NCBI RefSeq assembly: GCF_003316875.1
Contig: NZ_QMIL01000008.1
Location: 1 to 64,000, forward strand
Reading direction: 5' to 3'
Length of the DNA: 64,000 bases
From: Aliidiomarina celeris
Lineage (GTDB): Bacteria > Pseudomonadota > Gammaproteobacteria > Enterobacterales > Alteromonadaceae
Below, in pieces: positions 16,944 through 24,205 of this stretch; position 1 is the first letter of the stretch, and the number at the start of each line of letters is the position of its first letter. A model generated the notes under the pieces. It was not told the origin of the DNA. It saw nothing but the letters and a program-made list of their open reading frames with translations, and searched no databases. The translations under genes were made by a program, and so were the position numbers.

Positions 16944-18545
16944 ATGGACATTCACTTTATTCATCATGGTGCCCGCGAGGGCGTAACGGGCTCGTGTCAT
17001 GAGCTTTTTTTACCCAACGGTAAGTCGCTTTTGGTCGACATAGGCCTGTTCCAAGGCGCGGAAACCTCGGGCGAAGGCGCCGACTCAAACCATCAGGAAA
17101 TCGAATTTTCCCTTAACGCGGTGCAAGCGCTCATTCTTACCCATTGCCATATCGACCATGTTGGCCGCTTACCATGGCTGCTCATTGCCGGTTTTCGTAA
17201 ACCTATTTATTGCACCCGAGCTACCGCTCATTTATTGCCCATGGTGATTGAAGACGCACTGAAAATTGGCCTAACGCGGAACCCGCAGCTTATTAATTCG
17301 GTTTTGCGTATTGTCGCGGAATTACTAGTTCCCGTTGACTACGACACCTGGCAGCATTTGCCGGAGGTGGGTGCGAATATTCGCTTTCGTCAAGCCGGCC
17401 ATATTCTCGGCTCGTCGTTTGTTGAAGTGGATATACCGGGGTTAGAGTCTGGTTTTGATTTGGGTGGGAGCGGTAATGCCGCGCATTCGGATCCGGCAGC
17501 AGATTCAGGTTTGGATGATGCCACGGTTGGCGATAGGCCCGGCAATGCTGCGCTTGCGGATGCTGATTTGGATGATGCCGCGGTTGGCGGGAGGCCCGGC
17601 AATGCCGCGCTGTCGACGGGCTTGGATGCGGGAATGGCCGTGACCGCGGATTTAACGACCGCCCCGCGCCCGTATCGCGTCGTTTTTTCAGGCGATTTAG
17701 GCTGCAAAAACACCCCGCTGTTGCCCGACCCGGCCGCCCTCGAATACGCCGACGTACTCATCCTAGAGAGCACCTACGGCAACCGTAACCACGAAAACCG
17801 CAGCGAGCGGCAACAGCGACTAAAAACGGTAGTAGAGCATTGTATTCGTGATCGGGGCGCCGTGTTAATCCCCGCTTTTAGTATCGGCCGCACGCAGGAG
17901 TTATTGTATGAATTAGAAGACATTATTTACCAATGCCAGCAAAGCGGCATTCCCGACTGTGAATGGCAAGACATGGTGGTCATTCTCGACTCCCCCATGG
18001 CCGCGCAATTTACCAAACAATACCGACGAATGCGCGATTTATGGGACGCCGAAGCAAAAGACAAACTCGCCGACCAGCGTCACCCGCTGAACTTCGAGCG
18101 CATGCATATAGTCGACAGCCACAGCCAACACGAAAGCCTTGTGGAATACCTGCACTCGTCGGCAGACCCCTGCATTGTTATTGCCGCCAGCGGCATGTGT
18201 ACCGGCGGGCGCATGGTGAACTACTTAAAAGCGTTACTGCCTGACCCGCGTACCGACGTACTCTTTGTCGGATACCAAGCCCAAGGCACTCCAGGCCGAG
18301 ACATTCAACAGTATGGCCCCCGCGGCGGTTACGTCGACCTCGACCGCGAACGTATATATATTAAAGCGAAGGTGCACACGCTAGGCGGCTACTCCGCCCA
18401 TGCCGACCAACAAGAGCTAACAGACTTCGTAGGCAGCGCACAATATGTAGGCGAAATCCGGCTCGTGCACGGCGACCCCCCCGCCAAAAGCACCCTCGCC
18501 CACCACCTCCGCCAACATTTCAACAGCGAGGTCGTGATCCCGTAG
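16944..18545 (+). CDS. Beta-CASP metallo-beta-lactamase RNA-processing protein
   Basis: A 533-residue metallo-beta-lactamase fold protein of the beta-CASP type (YSH1/CPSF73-like exonucleases). The HxHxDH metal site is HCHIDH at 67-72; the distal GHILGSS, SGDLG and IVIAASGMCTGGR motifs and the C-terminal GGYSAHADQ histidine motif are present. I start at 16944, where AGGAAG precedes the ATG. Residues about 171-232 are an unusual Gly/Ala/Asp-rich insert with a 19-residue repeat (LDDAxVGxRPGNAAL) that separates family motifs. The insert's DNA resembles REP stems. The stop TAG is the TAG of a REP GTAG. RNA nuclease activity is expected from the family; the target is unknown. Confidence 0.88.
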   Translation: MDIHFIHHGAREGVTGSCHELFLPNGKSLLVDIGLFQGAETSGEGADSNHQEIEFSLNAVQALILTHCHIDHVGRLPWLLIAGFRKPIYCTRATAHLLPMVIEDALKIGLTRNPQLINSVLRIVAELLVPVDYDTWQHLPEVGANIRFRQAGHILGSSFVEVDIPGLESGFDLGGSGNAAHSDPAADSGLDDATVGDRPGNAALADADLDDAAVGGRPGNAALSTGLDAGMAVTADLTTAPRPYRVVFSGDLGCKNTPLLPDPAALEYADVLILESTYGNRNHENRSERQQRLKTVVEHCIRDRGAVLIPAFSIGRTQELLYELEDIIYQCQQSGIPDCEWQDMVVILDSPMAAQFTKQYRRMRDLWDAEAKDKLADQRHPLNFERMHIVDSHSQHESLVEYLHSSADPCIVIAASGMCTGGRMVNYLKALLPDPRTDVLFVGYQAQGTPGRDIQQYGPRGGYVDLDRERIYIKAKVHTLGGYSAHADQQELTDFVGSAQYVGEIRLVHGDPPAKSTLAHHLRQHFNSEVVIP

Positions 18546-18990
18546 GTGCTGCATCACCAACCATCGCAGGTGTTGCATTGAATCGTAGGTGTTGCATTGA
18601 ATCGTAGGTGCTGCATTGAATCGTAGATGCTGCATTGAATCGTAGGTGCTGCATTGCAGCACCTACCGCAACATCCACCATCACGCGTGCAACATCCAAC
18701 ATCGTTCGTGCTGCGGTGCAGCACCTACGGCGACACCGGCCATCATTCGTGCAACATCGGCAACACGTACCGCCACACCAAACATCGCGCGTGCAACACC
18801 GGTCATCGTGCGTGCATCATCGGCCGTCGTGCGTGCCACACCAACCATCGCGCGTGCTGCGGTGCAGCACCTACCGCAACACGTACCGCCACACCAAACA
18901 TCGTGCGTGCCACACCCACCATCGCGCGTGCATCATCGGCCGTCGTGCGTGCCACATCCACCATCGTTCGTGCTGCGGTGCAGCACCTAC
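18543..18990 (+). repeat. REP nest downstream of the beta-CASP gene
   Basis: It begins with a tandem run of about 20-bp half units (GTAGGTGCTGCATTGAATC and variants, 18543-18641). A complete palindrome follows (GTAG, GTGCTGC, ATT, GCAGCAC, CTAC at 18642-18666). Then come inverted-orientation copies with loop ACC at 18708-18728, 18854-18874 and 18970-18990. The DNA between is filled with short iterations of ccatcgYgcgtgc. ORFs predicted across this block read repeat DNA in several frames and are not credible genes. Confidence 0.9.
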
Positions 18991-19020
18991 GGCCACACCG
19001 GCCGCAACATCCACCATCGT

Positions 19021-19116
19021 ACCGTCATTTCACTGAGCGATCGCTTAACTTAATTTCGAAACCATCATTTAGGACTACACTTTCAATTAATGACACGTTA
19101 AAGGGAGAAACACGGC
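19021..19116 (+). repeat. Duplicated 96-bp leader of Rpn gene copy 1
   Basis: This segment, directly upstream of the first Rpn gene, is repeated essentially identically at 22746-22841 upstream of the second. It includes a ribosome site (AAGGGAGA) ten bases before the ATG. The duplication therefore covers regulatory DNA as well as coding DNA. Expression signals are presumably inside it; I see no clear promoter boxes. Confidence 0.85.
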
Positions 19117-20149
19117 ATGGATGCCTCAAGATCTGAAGATAAGAAACTGAGTAGTGCCCAGCGTAAATCGATTGATGCGAGTTACAAATTGCTCTTTAGC
19201 GAGCCTAAGATGGTCATCGACTTGCTGCAAGGCTATGTGAAACAAGAGTGGATTGAGCGACTTGATTTTTCAACGCTACAAGCCGTGCCTACTGATTTTG
19301 TCAGTTCTCGGCTGCATAAACGACAAAATGATTGTATTTGGCGGGTGCAATGGCGGGATACAGATCGTTGGCTGTATGTTTATGTGGTGCTTGAATTTCA
19401 ATCAACACCAGACCGATTGATGCCGTTGCGATTATTGACTTACTTGGGATTACTATATGAAAAAATAGCGAAGCAAAAGGAATTTACGCGAGCTCATAAA
19501 CTTCCGCCGGTTTTACCTATGGTGCTGTATAACGGCAAAACGCCGTGGAATTTTGTCACCAAACTGTACGAACTCATTGACGTGATACCTGGTGGCATCG
19601 AGCAGTTCATTCCCCGCTTTGAGTTTCTATTATTGGAGGAGTACAAATACAAAGATCACCCGCTGCCGGCGCATGAGCAGAATCTTAAACAGTAACACCG
19701 TAGGCGCGTGCACCGCCGCGCTTTAATCCGCGTTTAAATTCAACGCAGATGATCTTTTGCATGCATTTGAAGCAGTTAAGGAGTGGTTGGAGCATGAGGA
19801 GCAAAAATCCTTAAACAAGGCCTTTCTTGCCTGGATGAAAGGGGTATTATTACCTTCAAGGTGGGAACATATCGACTTCGCTGAAGTGGATGACCTAGAA
19901 GGAGTGCATAGTATGCTCGAAGAAACCGTAAAAGAGTGGAAGCGTGACTGGAAGCGGGAAGGTCTTGCTGAAGGTAGAGCTGAAGGTAGAGTTGCGGGCC
20001 AACGGCAGTTACTTTTGATGCAGCTGAATGCAAAGTTTGGTGAGCTATCAGATGAACACAAAGCGCTTATTGAAGCCGCGGATGAAGAAAGCTTGCGAAC
20101 ATGGTCGGTTGCTCTTCTCACTGCAGAAAGCCTGGAAGCTGTTTTTTAA
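19117..20149 (+). pseudogene. Rpn-family nuclease gene, copy 1, broken
   Basis: Rpn (recombination-promoting nuclease, PD-(D/E)XK, formerly transposase_31) homologue. The first 184 or so residues match intact copy 2 almost exactly, including IDASYKLLFSEPKMVIDLLQGY and the VLEFQS nuclease motif. At 19670-19742 the coding DNA of copy 2 is replaced by a stretch containing a stop (EQNLKQ then TAA at 19693-19695) and a REP-like GTAG hairpin (19700-19721). After it the gene resumes, shifted by one base in frame, from about 19745 to the TAA at 20147. The same lesion, nearly base for base, occurs in copy 3 at 36.8 kb. A truncated 192-residue product could still be made. Confidence 0.88.
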
Positions 20150-20181
20150 GCGCAGTTCCGCACATAAATAACCCTTCGTTC

Positions 20182-20202
20182 GTGCTGCGGTGCAGCACCT
20201 AC
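20182..20202 (-). repeat. REP hairpin at the hipA stop codon
   Basis: On the minus strand GTAG, stem GTGCTGC, loop ACC, stem GCAGCAC. The TAG within GTAG (20199-20201) is the in-frame stop codon of hipA. Confidence 0.88.
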
Positions 20203-21398
20203 GGCAACACTGCAGCCAAACGTTCGATATCTCCCTCACCGACGCCAGCGTTGGTCATAAAGTGGCGCCATTCTCTGGCAACCTCTTTTACTTCATTCAC
20301 TATATGCTTCGCTTTAGCATTGCTAAGACCAAAGCGTTTGCACTGCGACATTGCATTTTCAAGTGTTCCTTCGCGACCTCGCTCGCCAATACCCAAACTG
20401 TGTTGGCGTGAATTATTAATTGGCAATACGTCATAAGCTGGCGAGAGTGTCCATTCCTGGCTCGATAAATCATAAAGCATGGCATGGTTGCGGCCATGAT
20501 CGTCTGTATTGCCGATAAGTATATTGAAAACCATGCGTAGAAAGAGTTCATGGGCATCACTACCCCTTGCACTAAACCGCCGTAAGTACTCAGCAAAAGC
20601 AGGATAGGAATACCAATGACGGCCACTCATCTCGGTGACTTTACCCTCAACAAGCAACGAGTTTGCGGTAATGAAGTGGTGAGATACGCCTGACTCGCTG
20701 CCATTAAAGGTTCGATCAAACCGCTTCACCATGAGCAAGTCTTCCGCACCTTCAAGAAGTTGGGTCTTCGCGACATTCGGCGTTAACTCCCGCAACATGG
20801 TCATCGTAGCATGCTCAACGCGACTGACATTAAACAGATCGTCCGGACGATTCAGCTTTACCAAATACTCTTCGTTATGATGCTGCAAAACGGTTTTCGG
20901 ACGAGCCCCGCCCATTGAAATGCCGAATTCGAATGCTCTACGAACTTCGTCGTTTACATTCTGTGCGTTTAAGATCGCATTCTTACCTGAAATGAGAAGA
21001 TCGATATCGCCGATGGTATTGCGCGATTGTTTCGCTTTCGCTTTATGCCGCGACAAGCTAAAACTCAGCGCCCCAACCCCCATCGAAGCGCCTGCGATAA
21101 GAAATTCGAGTTCGTTTTTGGGTTTGGTACTGTGCAATTGGGTGATTAATTTGCGGCCCCAGGCGTCTGCTCCCGCATCTGCGAGCACTCCAAAAATACC
21201 TTTGTTCAAACTTGTAGTGAAAATGTCTTCGCCGAGCGGTAGATGAATTGGATCAAGTGGAAATGCATTTTTGCGAGCTAGATAGCTTCGGCCATAGCGA
21301 AATTTGCCAATACCCGACTCACTCTGCAGACGAAACTCACCACAAATAACCGGTTCGTCCTCAAGTCCTTCAACAAAGACGTATGCACTAGAAGTCAT
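20199..21398 (-). CDS. hipA: HipA-family toxin kinase
   Basis: A 399-residue HipA-like serine/threonine kinase, the toxin of a type II toxin-antitoxin pair. I start at 21398 (MTSSAYVFVEG), which has GAGGAG seven bases upstream; an earlier ATG at 21419 lacks one. Family features are the N-terminal GASMGVGALSF glycine-rich stretch, GGARPK, the ATP-site lysine region, MVKRFDR, the catalytic LIGNTDDHGRNH loop and the metal-binding SPAYDVLP motif. In known members the kinase phosphorylates aminoacyl-tRNA synthetases such as GltX and is neutralised by HipB. The gene overlaps hipB by 11 bases. Its stop codon comes from a REP hairpin, so the C-terminus may be slightly altered. Confidence 0.9.
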   Translation of the reverse strand: MTSSAYVFVEGLEDEPVICGEFRLQSESGIGKFRYGRSYLARKNAFPLDPIHLPLGEDIFTTSLNKGIFGVLADAGADAWGRKLITQLHSTKPKNELEFLIAGASMGVGALSFSLSRHKAKAKQSRNTIGDIDLLISGKNAILNAQNVNDEVRRAFEFGISMGGARPKTVLQHHNEEYLVKLNRPDDLFNVSRVEHATMTMLRELTPNVAKTQLLEGAEDLLMVKRFDRTFNGSESGVSHHFITANSLLVEGKVTEMSGRHWYSYPAFAEYLRRFSARGSDAHELFLRMVFNILIGNTDDHGRNHAMLYDLSSQEWTLSPAYDVLPINNSRQHSLGIGERGREGTLENAMSQCKRFGLSNAKAKHIVNEVKEVAREWRHFMTNAGVGEGDIERLAAVLP

Positions 21399-21690
21399 TT
21401 GGGAACTCCTCGTATTCACTCATACCCGTTCGGTGGCGTTTCGGATTCCCAGACACACGCTTTAACTGTTGCTCCGTGAGTAAAGTGAAGTCATCAATGA
21501 GGTTGAGCAGATCAAGTGCTTGAAATAACGTTTCGGCATTGACCGGCTGACCTTGTTCCATGCGTGAGATGGTTTTTACACTGCAACCGACACGGCGTGC
21601 GAAGTCCGCCTGATCATAATGAAGCGTTCGGTTTCTTTTAATAAGCTCCCCAATTAATAGGAGCAAATCTTTAGTTCGATTAAGAAACAT
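21388..21690 (-). CDS. hipB: HipB-like antitoxin, XRE-type DNA-binding protein
   Basis: A 100-residue helix-turn-helix protein. The HTH core is ADFARRVGCSVKTISRMEQG (about residues 28-47), typical of the XRE/Cro family. A short helical region and a basic, probably flexible tail follow. It lies upstream of and overlaps hipA, the normal antitoxin-first order, and should bind both HipA and its own promoter. A ribosome site (AAAGG) lies seven bases before the ATG. A palindromic candidate operator abuts the start. Confidence 0.88.
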   Translation of the reverse strand: MFLNRTKDLLLLIGELIKRNRTLHYDQADFARRVGCSVKTISRMEQGQPVNAETLFQALDLLNLIDDFTLLTEQQLKRVSGNPKRHRTGMSEYEEFPNDF

Positions 21691-21692
21691 AT

Positions 21693-21719
21693 TTGACCTT
21701 TTATGCGCTTATCGGTCAA
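21693..21719 (-). promoter_or_regulatory. Candidate HipB operator
   Basis: An inverted repeat TTGACC, 15-base spacer, GGTCAA lies immediately upstream of the hipB start. The half-sites are 21 bases centre to centre, two helical turns, as expected for a dimeric HTH repressor. The distal arm could double as a -35 box. The call rests on symmetry and position only. Confidence 0.45.
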
Positions 21720-21805
21720 TTATGACGTATTATTTCAGGCGGGGCAACACCGGACATCGTTCGTGCATCAACAACCACCGACCGCCGCATCAACAACCAT
21801 CGCGC

Positions 21806-22036
21806 GTGCTGCGGTGCAGCACCTACGGCGACATCGGCCACAACATCCACCATCGTGCGTGCCACATCGGCCATCGTTCGTGCTGCGGTGCAGCACCTAC
21901 GGCGACATCGGCCACAACATCCACCATCGCGCGTGCCACACCCACCATCGTAGGTGCTGCATTGCAGCACCTACCGCATCACCCACCATCCCGCGTGCCA
22001 CATCCACCATCGTTCGTGCTGCATTGCAGCACCTAC
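21806..22036 (+). repeat. REP nest upstream of the RAYT gene
   Basis: Four hairpins. Copies with loop ACC on the minus strand sit at 21806-21826 and 21880-21900. A full palindrome with GTAG at one end and CTAC at the other, loop ATT, is at 21950-21974. A further copy is at 22016-22036. The stem is GTGCTGC throughout. Spacer DNA consists of the same ccatcg/gcgtgc iterations as the other nests. Confidence 0.9.
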
Positions 22037-22115
22037 GGCAACACGTACCACGGCACCTACCAACCTACCAAAATTGTTCTATAATTTAGATATTCACGAT
22101 GACAAGGAGGTCAAC

Positions 22116-22652
22116 ATGGGCAATATGTATCGTTGCTATGAGAGCGGGGGCGGCTATTACTTTATCACTATCAATGCTTTTCAGCGTCAGCCTATCCTCA
22201 CCACGCCTAATATTAGGCAAAGCTTCAAGCACGCAGTCGCCGCTACTAAACTAAAGTTTCCATTCGATATTCATGCTTTGGTCTTACTTCCAGACCATCT
22301 GCATATGGTTCTCAGTACTGAAGACGATCTCCTGTCGAAGCGCTTAGGTTACTTGAAAATGTTAACTACGAAGTATGCGGGGATAAAACAAAGTGAGATG
22401 ATGACTGAGAACTACAAGCGAGATCGAAGATGCGTGCTTTGGCAACCGCGATTTTGGGAGAGGACGATTCGCACTGAGTCACAACTCCATTCTCAGATTA
22501 TGTATTGTTATATAAATCCAGTTCACCATGGCTACGTAGACAAAGTTGGGGATTGGCCTTACTCGACGTTTCATAGGGATGTAAAACGCGGTCTCCTACC
22601 ACCGGAGTGGTCGGGAATAAGTGTCGATTTAAAACCCAAGAAATATCGTTGA
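22116..22652 (+). CDS. REP-associated tyrosine transposase (RAYT)
   Basis: A 178-residue Y1 transposase of the RAYT group, relatives of IS200 TnpA that process REP hairpins. The HUH motif is HLH at 61-63 in LLPDHLHMVL. The C-terminal half has LWQPRFWERTI and the YCYINPVHHG motif, with Tyr132 the likely nucleophile, then GDWPYSTFHR, all family hallmarks. The ATG at 22116 has a strong AAGGAGG six bases upstream; the longer frame from 21954 reads through REP DNA and is rejected. It is a single-copy gene flanked on both sides by REP hairpins beginning GTAG, the tetranucleotide RAYTs recognise. The reading frame is complete. Confidence 0.93.
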   Translation: MGNMYRCYESGGGYYFITINAFQRQPILTTPNIRQSFKHAVAATKLKFPFDIHALVLLPDHLHMVLSTEDDLLSKRLGYLKMLTTKYAGIKQSEMMTENYKRDRRCVLWQPRFWERTIRTESQLHSQIMYCYINPVHHGYVDKVGDWPYSTFHRDVKRGLLPPEWSGISVDLKPKKYR

Positions 22653-22661
22653 GATCGGTAG

Positions 22662-22736
22662 GTAGGTGCTGCATTGCAGCACGTACAACACCTGCCACAA
22701 CACCAACCTTCGTACGTGCTGCATTGCAGCACCTAC
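22662..22736. repeat. Two REP hairpins downstream of the RAYT gene
   Basis: A hairpin with GTAG at 22662, stem GTGCTGC, loop ATT and closing stem to 22682 begins nine bases after the RAYT stop. A second copy at 22716-22736 ends in CTAC (opposite orientation). The pair of inverted copies resembles a REPIN. Confidence 0.9.
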
Positions 22737-22745
22737 CAAACCTGT

Positions 22746-22841
22746 ACCGTCATTTCACTGAGCGATCGCTTAACTTAATTTCGAAACCATCATTTAGGAC
22801 TACACTTTCAATTAATGACACGTTAAAGGGAGAAACACGGC
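22746..22841 (+). repeat. Duplicated 96-bp leader of Rpn gene copy 2
   Basis: Essentially identical to 19021-19116. It begins right after the REP pair and ends at the ATG of the second Rpn gene. Confidence 0.85.
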
Positions 22842-23897
22842 ATGGATGCCTCAAGATCTGAAGATAAGAAACTGAGTAGCGCGCAGCGTAAATCAATTGA
22901 TGCGAGTTACAAATTGCTCTTTAGCGAGCCTAAAATGGTCATCGACTTGCTGCAAGGCTATGTGAAACAAGAGTGGATTGAGCGACTTGATTTTTCAACG
23001 CTACAAGCGGTGCCTACTGATTTTGTCAGTTCCCGGCTGCATAAACGACAAAATGATTGTATTTGGCGGGTGAAATGGCGCGATACAGAGCGTTGGCTTT
23101 ACGTTTATGTTGTTCTTGAGTTTCAATCAAAGCCTGACCGTTTGATGCCGCTGCGGTTACTGACCTATTTAGGCTTATTGTACGAGCACATAGCGAAACA
23201 AAAGGAGTTCTCACGCACGCATAAACTTCCCCCTGTGTTACCTATGGTGCTTTATAACGGCAAGACGCCGTGGAACTTTGTCACCAAACTGCACGAACTC
23301 ATTGACGTTATACCGGGTGGCATCGAGCAGTTCATTCCCCGCTTTGAGTTTCTATTATTGGAGGAGTATAAATACAAAGATCACCCGCTGCCGGCGACGC
23401 GGAACTTGGTGGCAGCGCTGTTTAAGCTGGAAACGAGTCAGCGCGAAGATGATCTTTTGCATGCATTTGAAGCAGTTAAGGAGTGGTTGGAGCATGAGGA
23501 GCAAAAATCCTTAAACAAGGCCTTTCTTGCGTGGATGAAAGGGGTATTATTACCTTCGAGGTGGGAACATATCGACTTCGCTGAAGTGGATGACCTAGAA
23601 GGAGTGCATAGTATGCTCGAAGAAACCGTAAAAGAGTGGAAGCGTGACTGGAAGCGGGAAGGTCTTGCTGAAGGTAGAGCTGAAGGTAGAGCTGAAGGTA
23701 GAGCTGAAGGTAGAGCTGAAGGTAGAGCTGAAGGGAGAGTTGCCGGCCAACGGCAGTTACTTTTGATGCAGCTGAATGCAAAGTTTGGTGAGCTATCAGA
23801 TGAACACAGAGCGCTTATTGAAGCCGCGGATGAAGAAAGCTTGCGAACATGGTCGGTTGCTCTTCTCACTGCAGAAAGCCTAGAAGCTCTTTTTTAA
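22842..23897 (+). CDS. Rpn-family recombination-promoting nuclease, intact copy
   Basis: A 351-residue Rpn-family protein. The N-terminal PD-(D/E)XK nuclease domain includes DASYKLLFSEPKMVIDLL (about 18-35), LDFSTLQAVPTDFVSS with the metal Asp region, and YVVLEFQSKPD (about 87-97). The C-terminal half is helical, with KEWLEHEEQKSLNKAFLAWM and a long charged helix. A 12-base tandem repeat codes for six AEGR units (about 276-299), against two in copy 1. Rpn proteins in Escherichia coli are DNA endonucleases that raise RecA-independent recombination and have been linked to phage defence. It is the only undamaged copy of three in the window. Confidence 0.9.
   Translation: MDASRSEDKKLSSAQRKSIDASYKLLFSEPKMVIDLLQGYVKQEWIERLDFSTLQAVPTDFVSSRLHKRQNDCIWRVKWRDTERWLYVYVVLEFQSKPDRLMPLRLLTYLGLLYEHIAKQKEFSRTHKLPPVLPMVLYNGKTPWNFVTKLHELIDVIPGGIEQFIPRFEFLLLEEYKYKDHPLPATRNLVAALFKLETSQREDDLLHAFEAVKEWLEHEEQKSLNKAFLAWMKGVLLPSRWEHIDFAEVDDLEGVHSMLEETVKEWKRDWKREGLAEGRAEGRAEGRAEGRAEGRAEGRVAGQRQLLLMQLNAKFGELSDEHRALIEAADEESLRTWSVALLTAESLEALF
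23667..23738 (+). repeat. 12-bp tandem repeat inside the Rpn gene
   Basis: Six copies of GCTGAAGGTAGA, the last with one change, in frame and coding AEGR. Copy 1 at about 19975 has two units and copy 3 has none, so the tract varies in number between paralogues. Confidence 0.92.
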
Positions 23898-23929
23898 CCG
23901 CAGCTCAGCACATAAACAACCGTTCGTAA

Positions 23930-24205
23930 GTGCTGCATTGCAGCACCTACGGCAACATCGGCGGCAACATCGGCCATCGTAAGTGCATCAACAACCATCG
24001 CGCGTGCTGCGGTGCAGCACCTACGGCCACACCGGCCGCAACATCCACCATCACACGTGCAACATCCACCATCGTTCGTGCATCATCGGCCATCGCGCGT
24101 GCTGCGGTGCAGCACCTACGGCCACACCGGCCGCAACATCGGCCGCAACACCGGCCATCGTGCGTGGATCACCAACCATCGCGCGTGCTGCGGTGCAGCA
24201 CCTAC
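23930..24205 (-). repeat. REP nest downstream of intact Rpn gene
   Basis: Hairpins at 23930-23950 (loop ATT when read from the GTAG side) and at 24004-24024, 24099-24119 and 24185-24205 (loop ACC on the minus strand), all with a GTGCTGC stem. The last supplies the stop codon of the convergent lipoprotein gene. Confidence 0.9.

Noticed and set aside
18543-19016. CRISPR-like pattern of short repeats with spacers
   Set aside because: The repeats are palindromic REPs in both orientations with irregular, repeat-derived spacing, and there are no cas genes nearby.
18635-19136. Three overlapping His/Arg/Thr-rich ORFs in all forward frames
   Set aside because: All frames stay open because the DNA is repeat-rich; there is no ribosome site and the products are repeat translations. 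The same applies at 21.7-22.1 and 23.9-24.4 kb.
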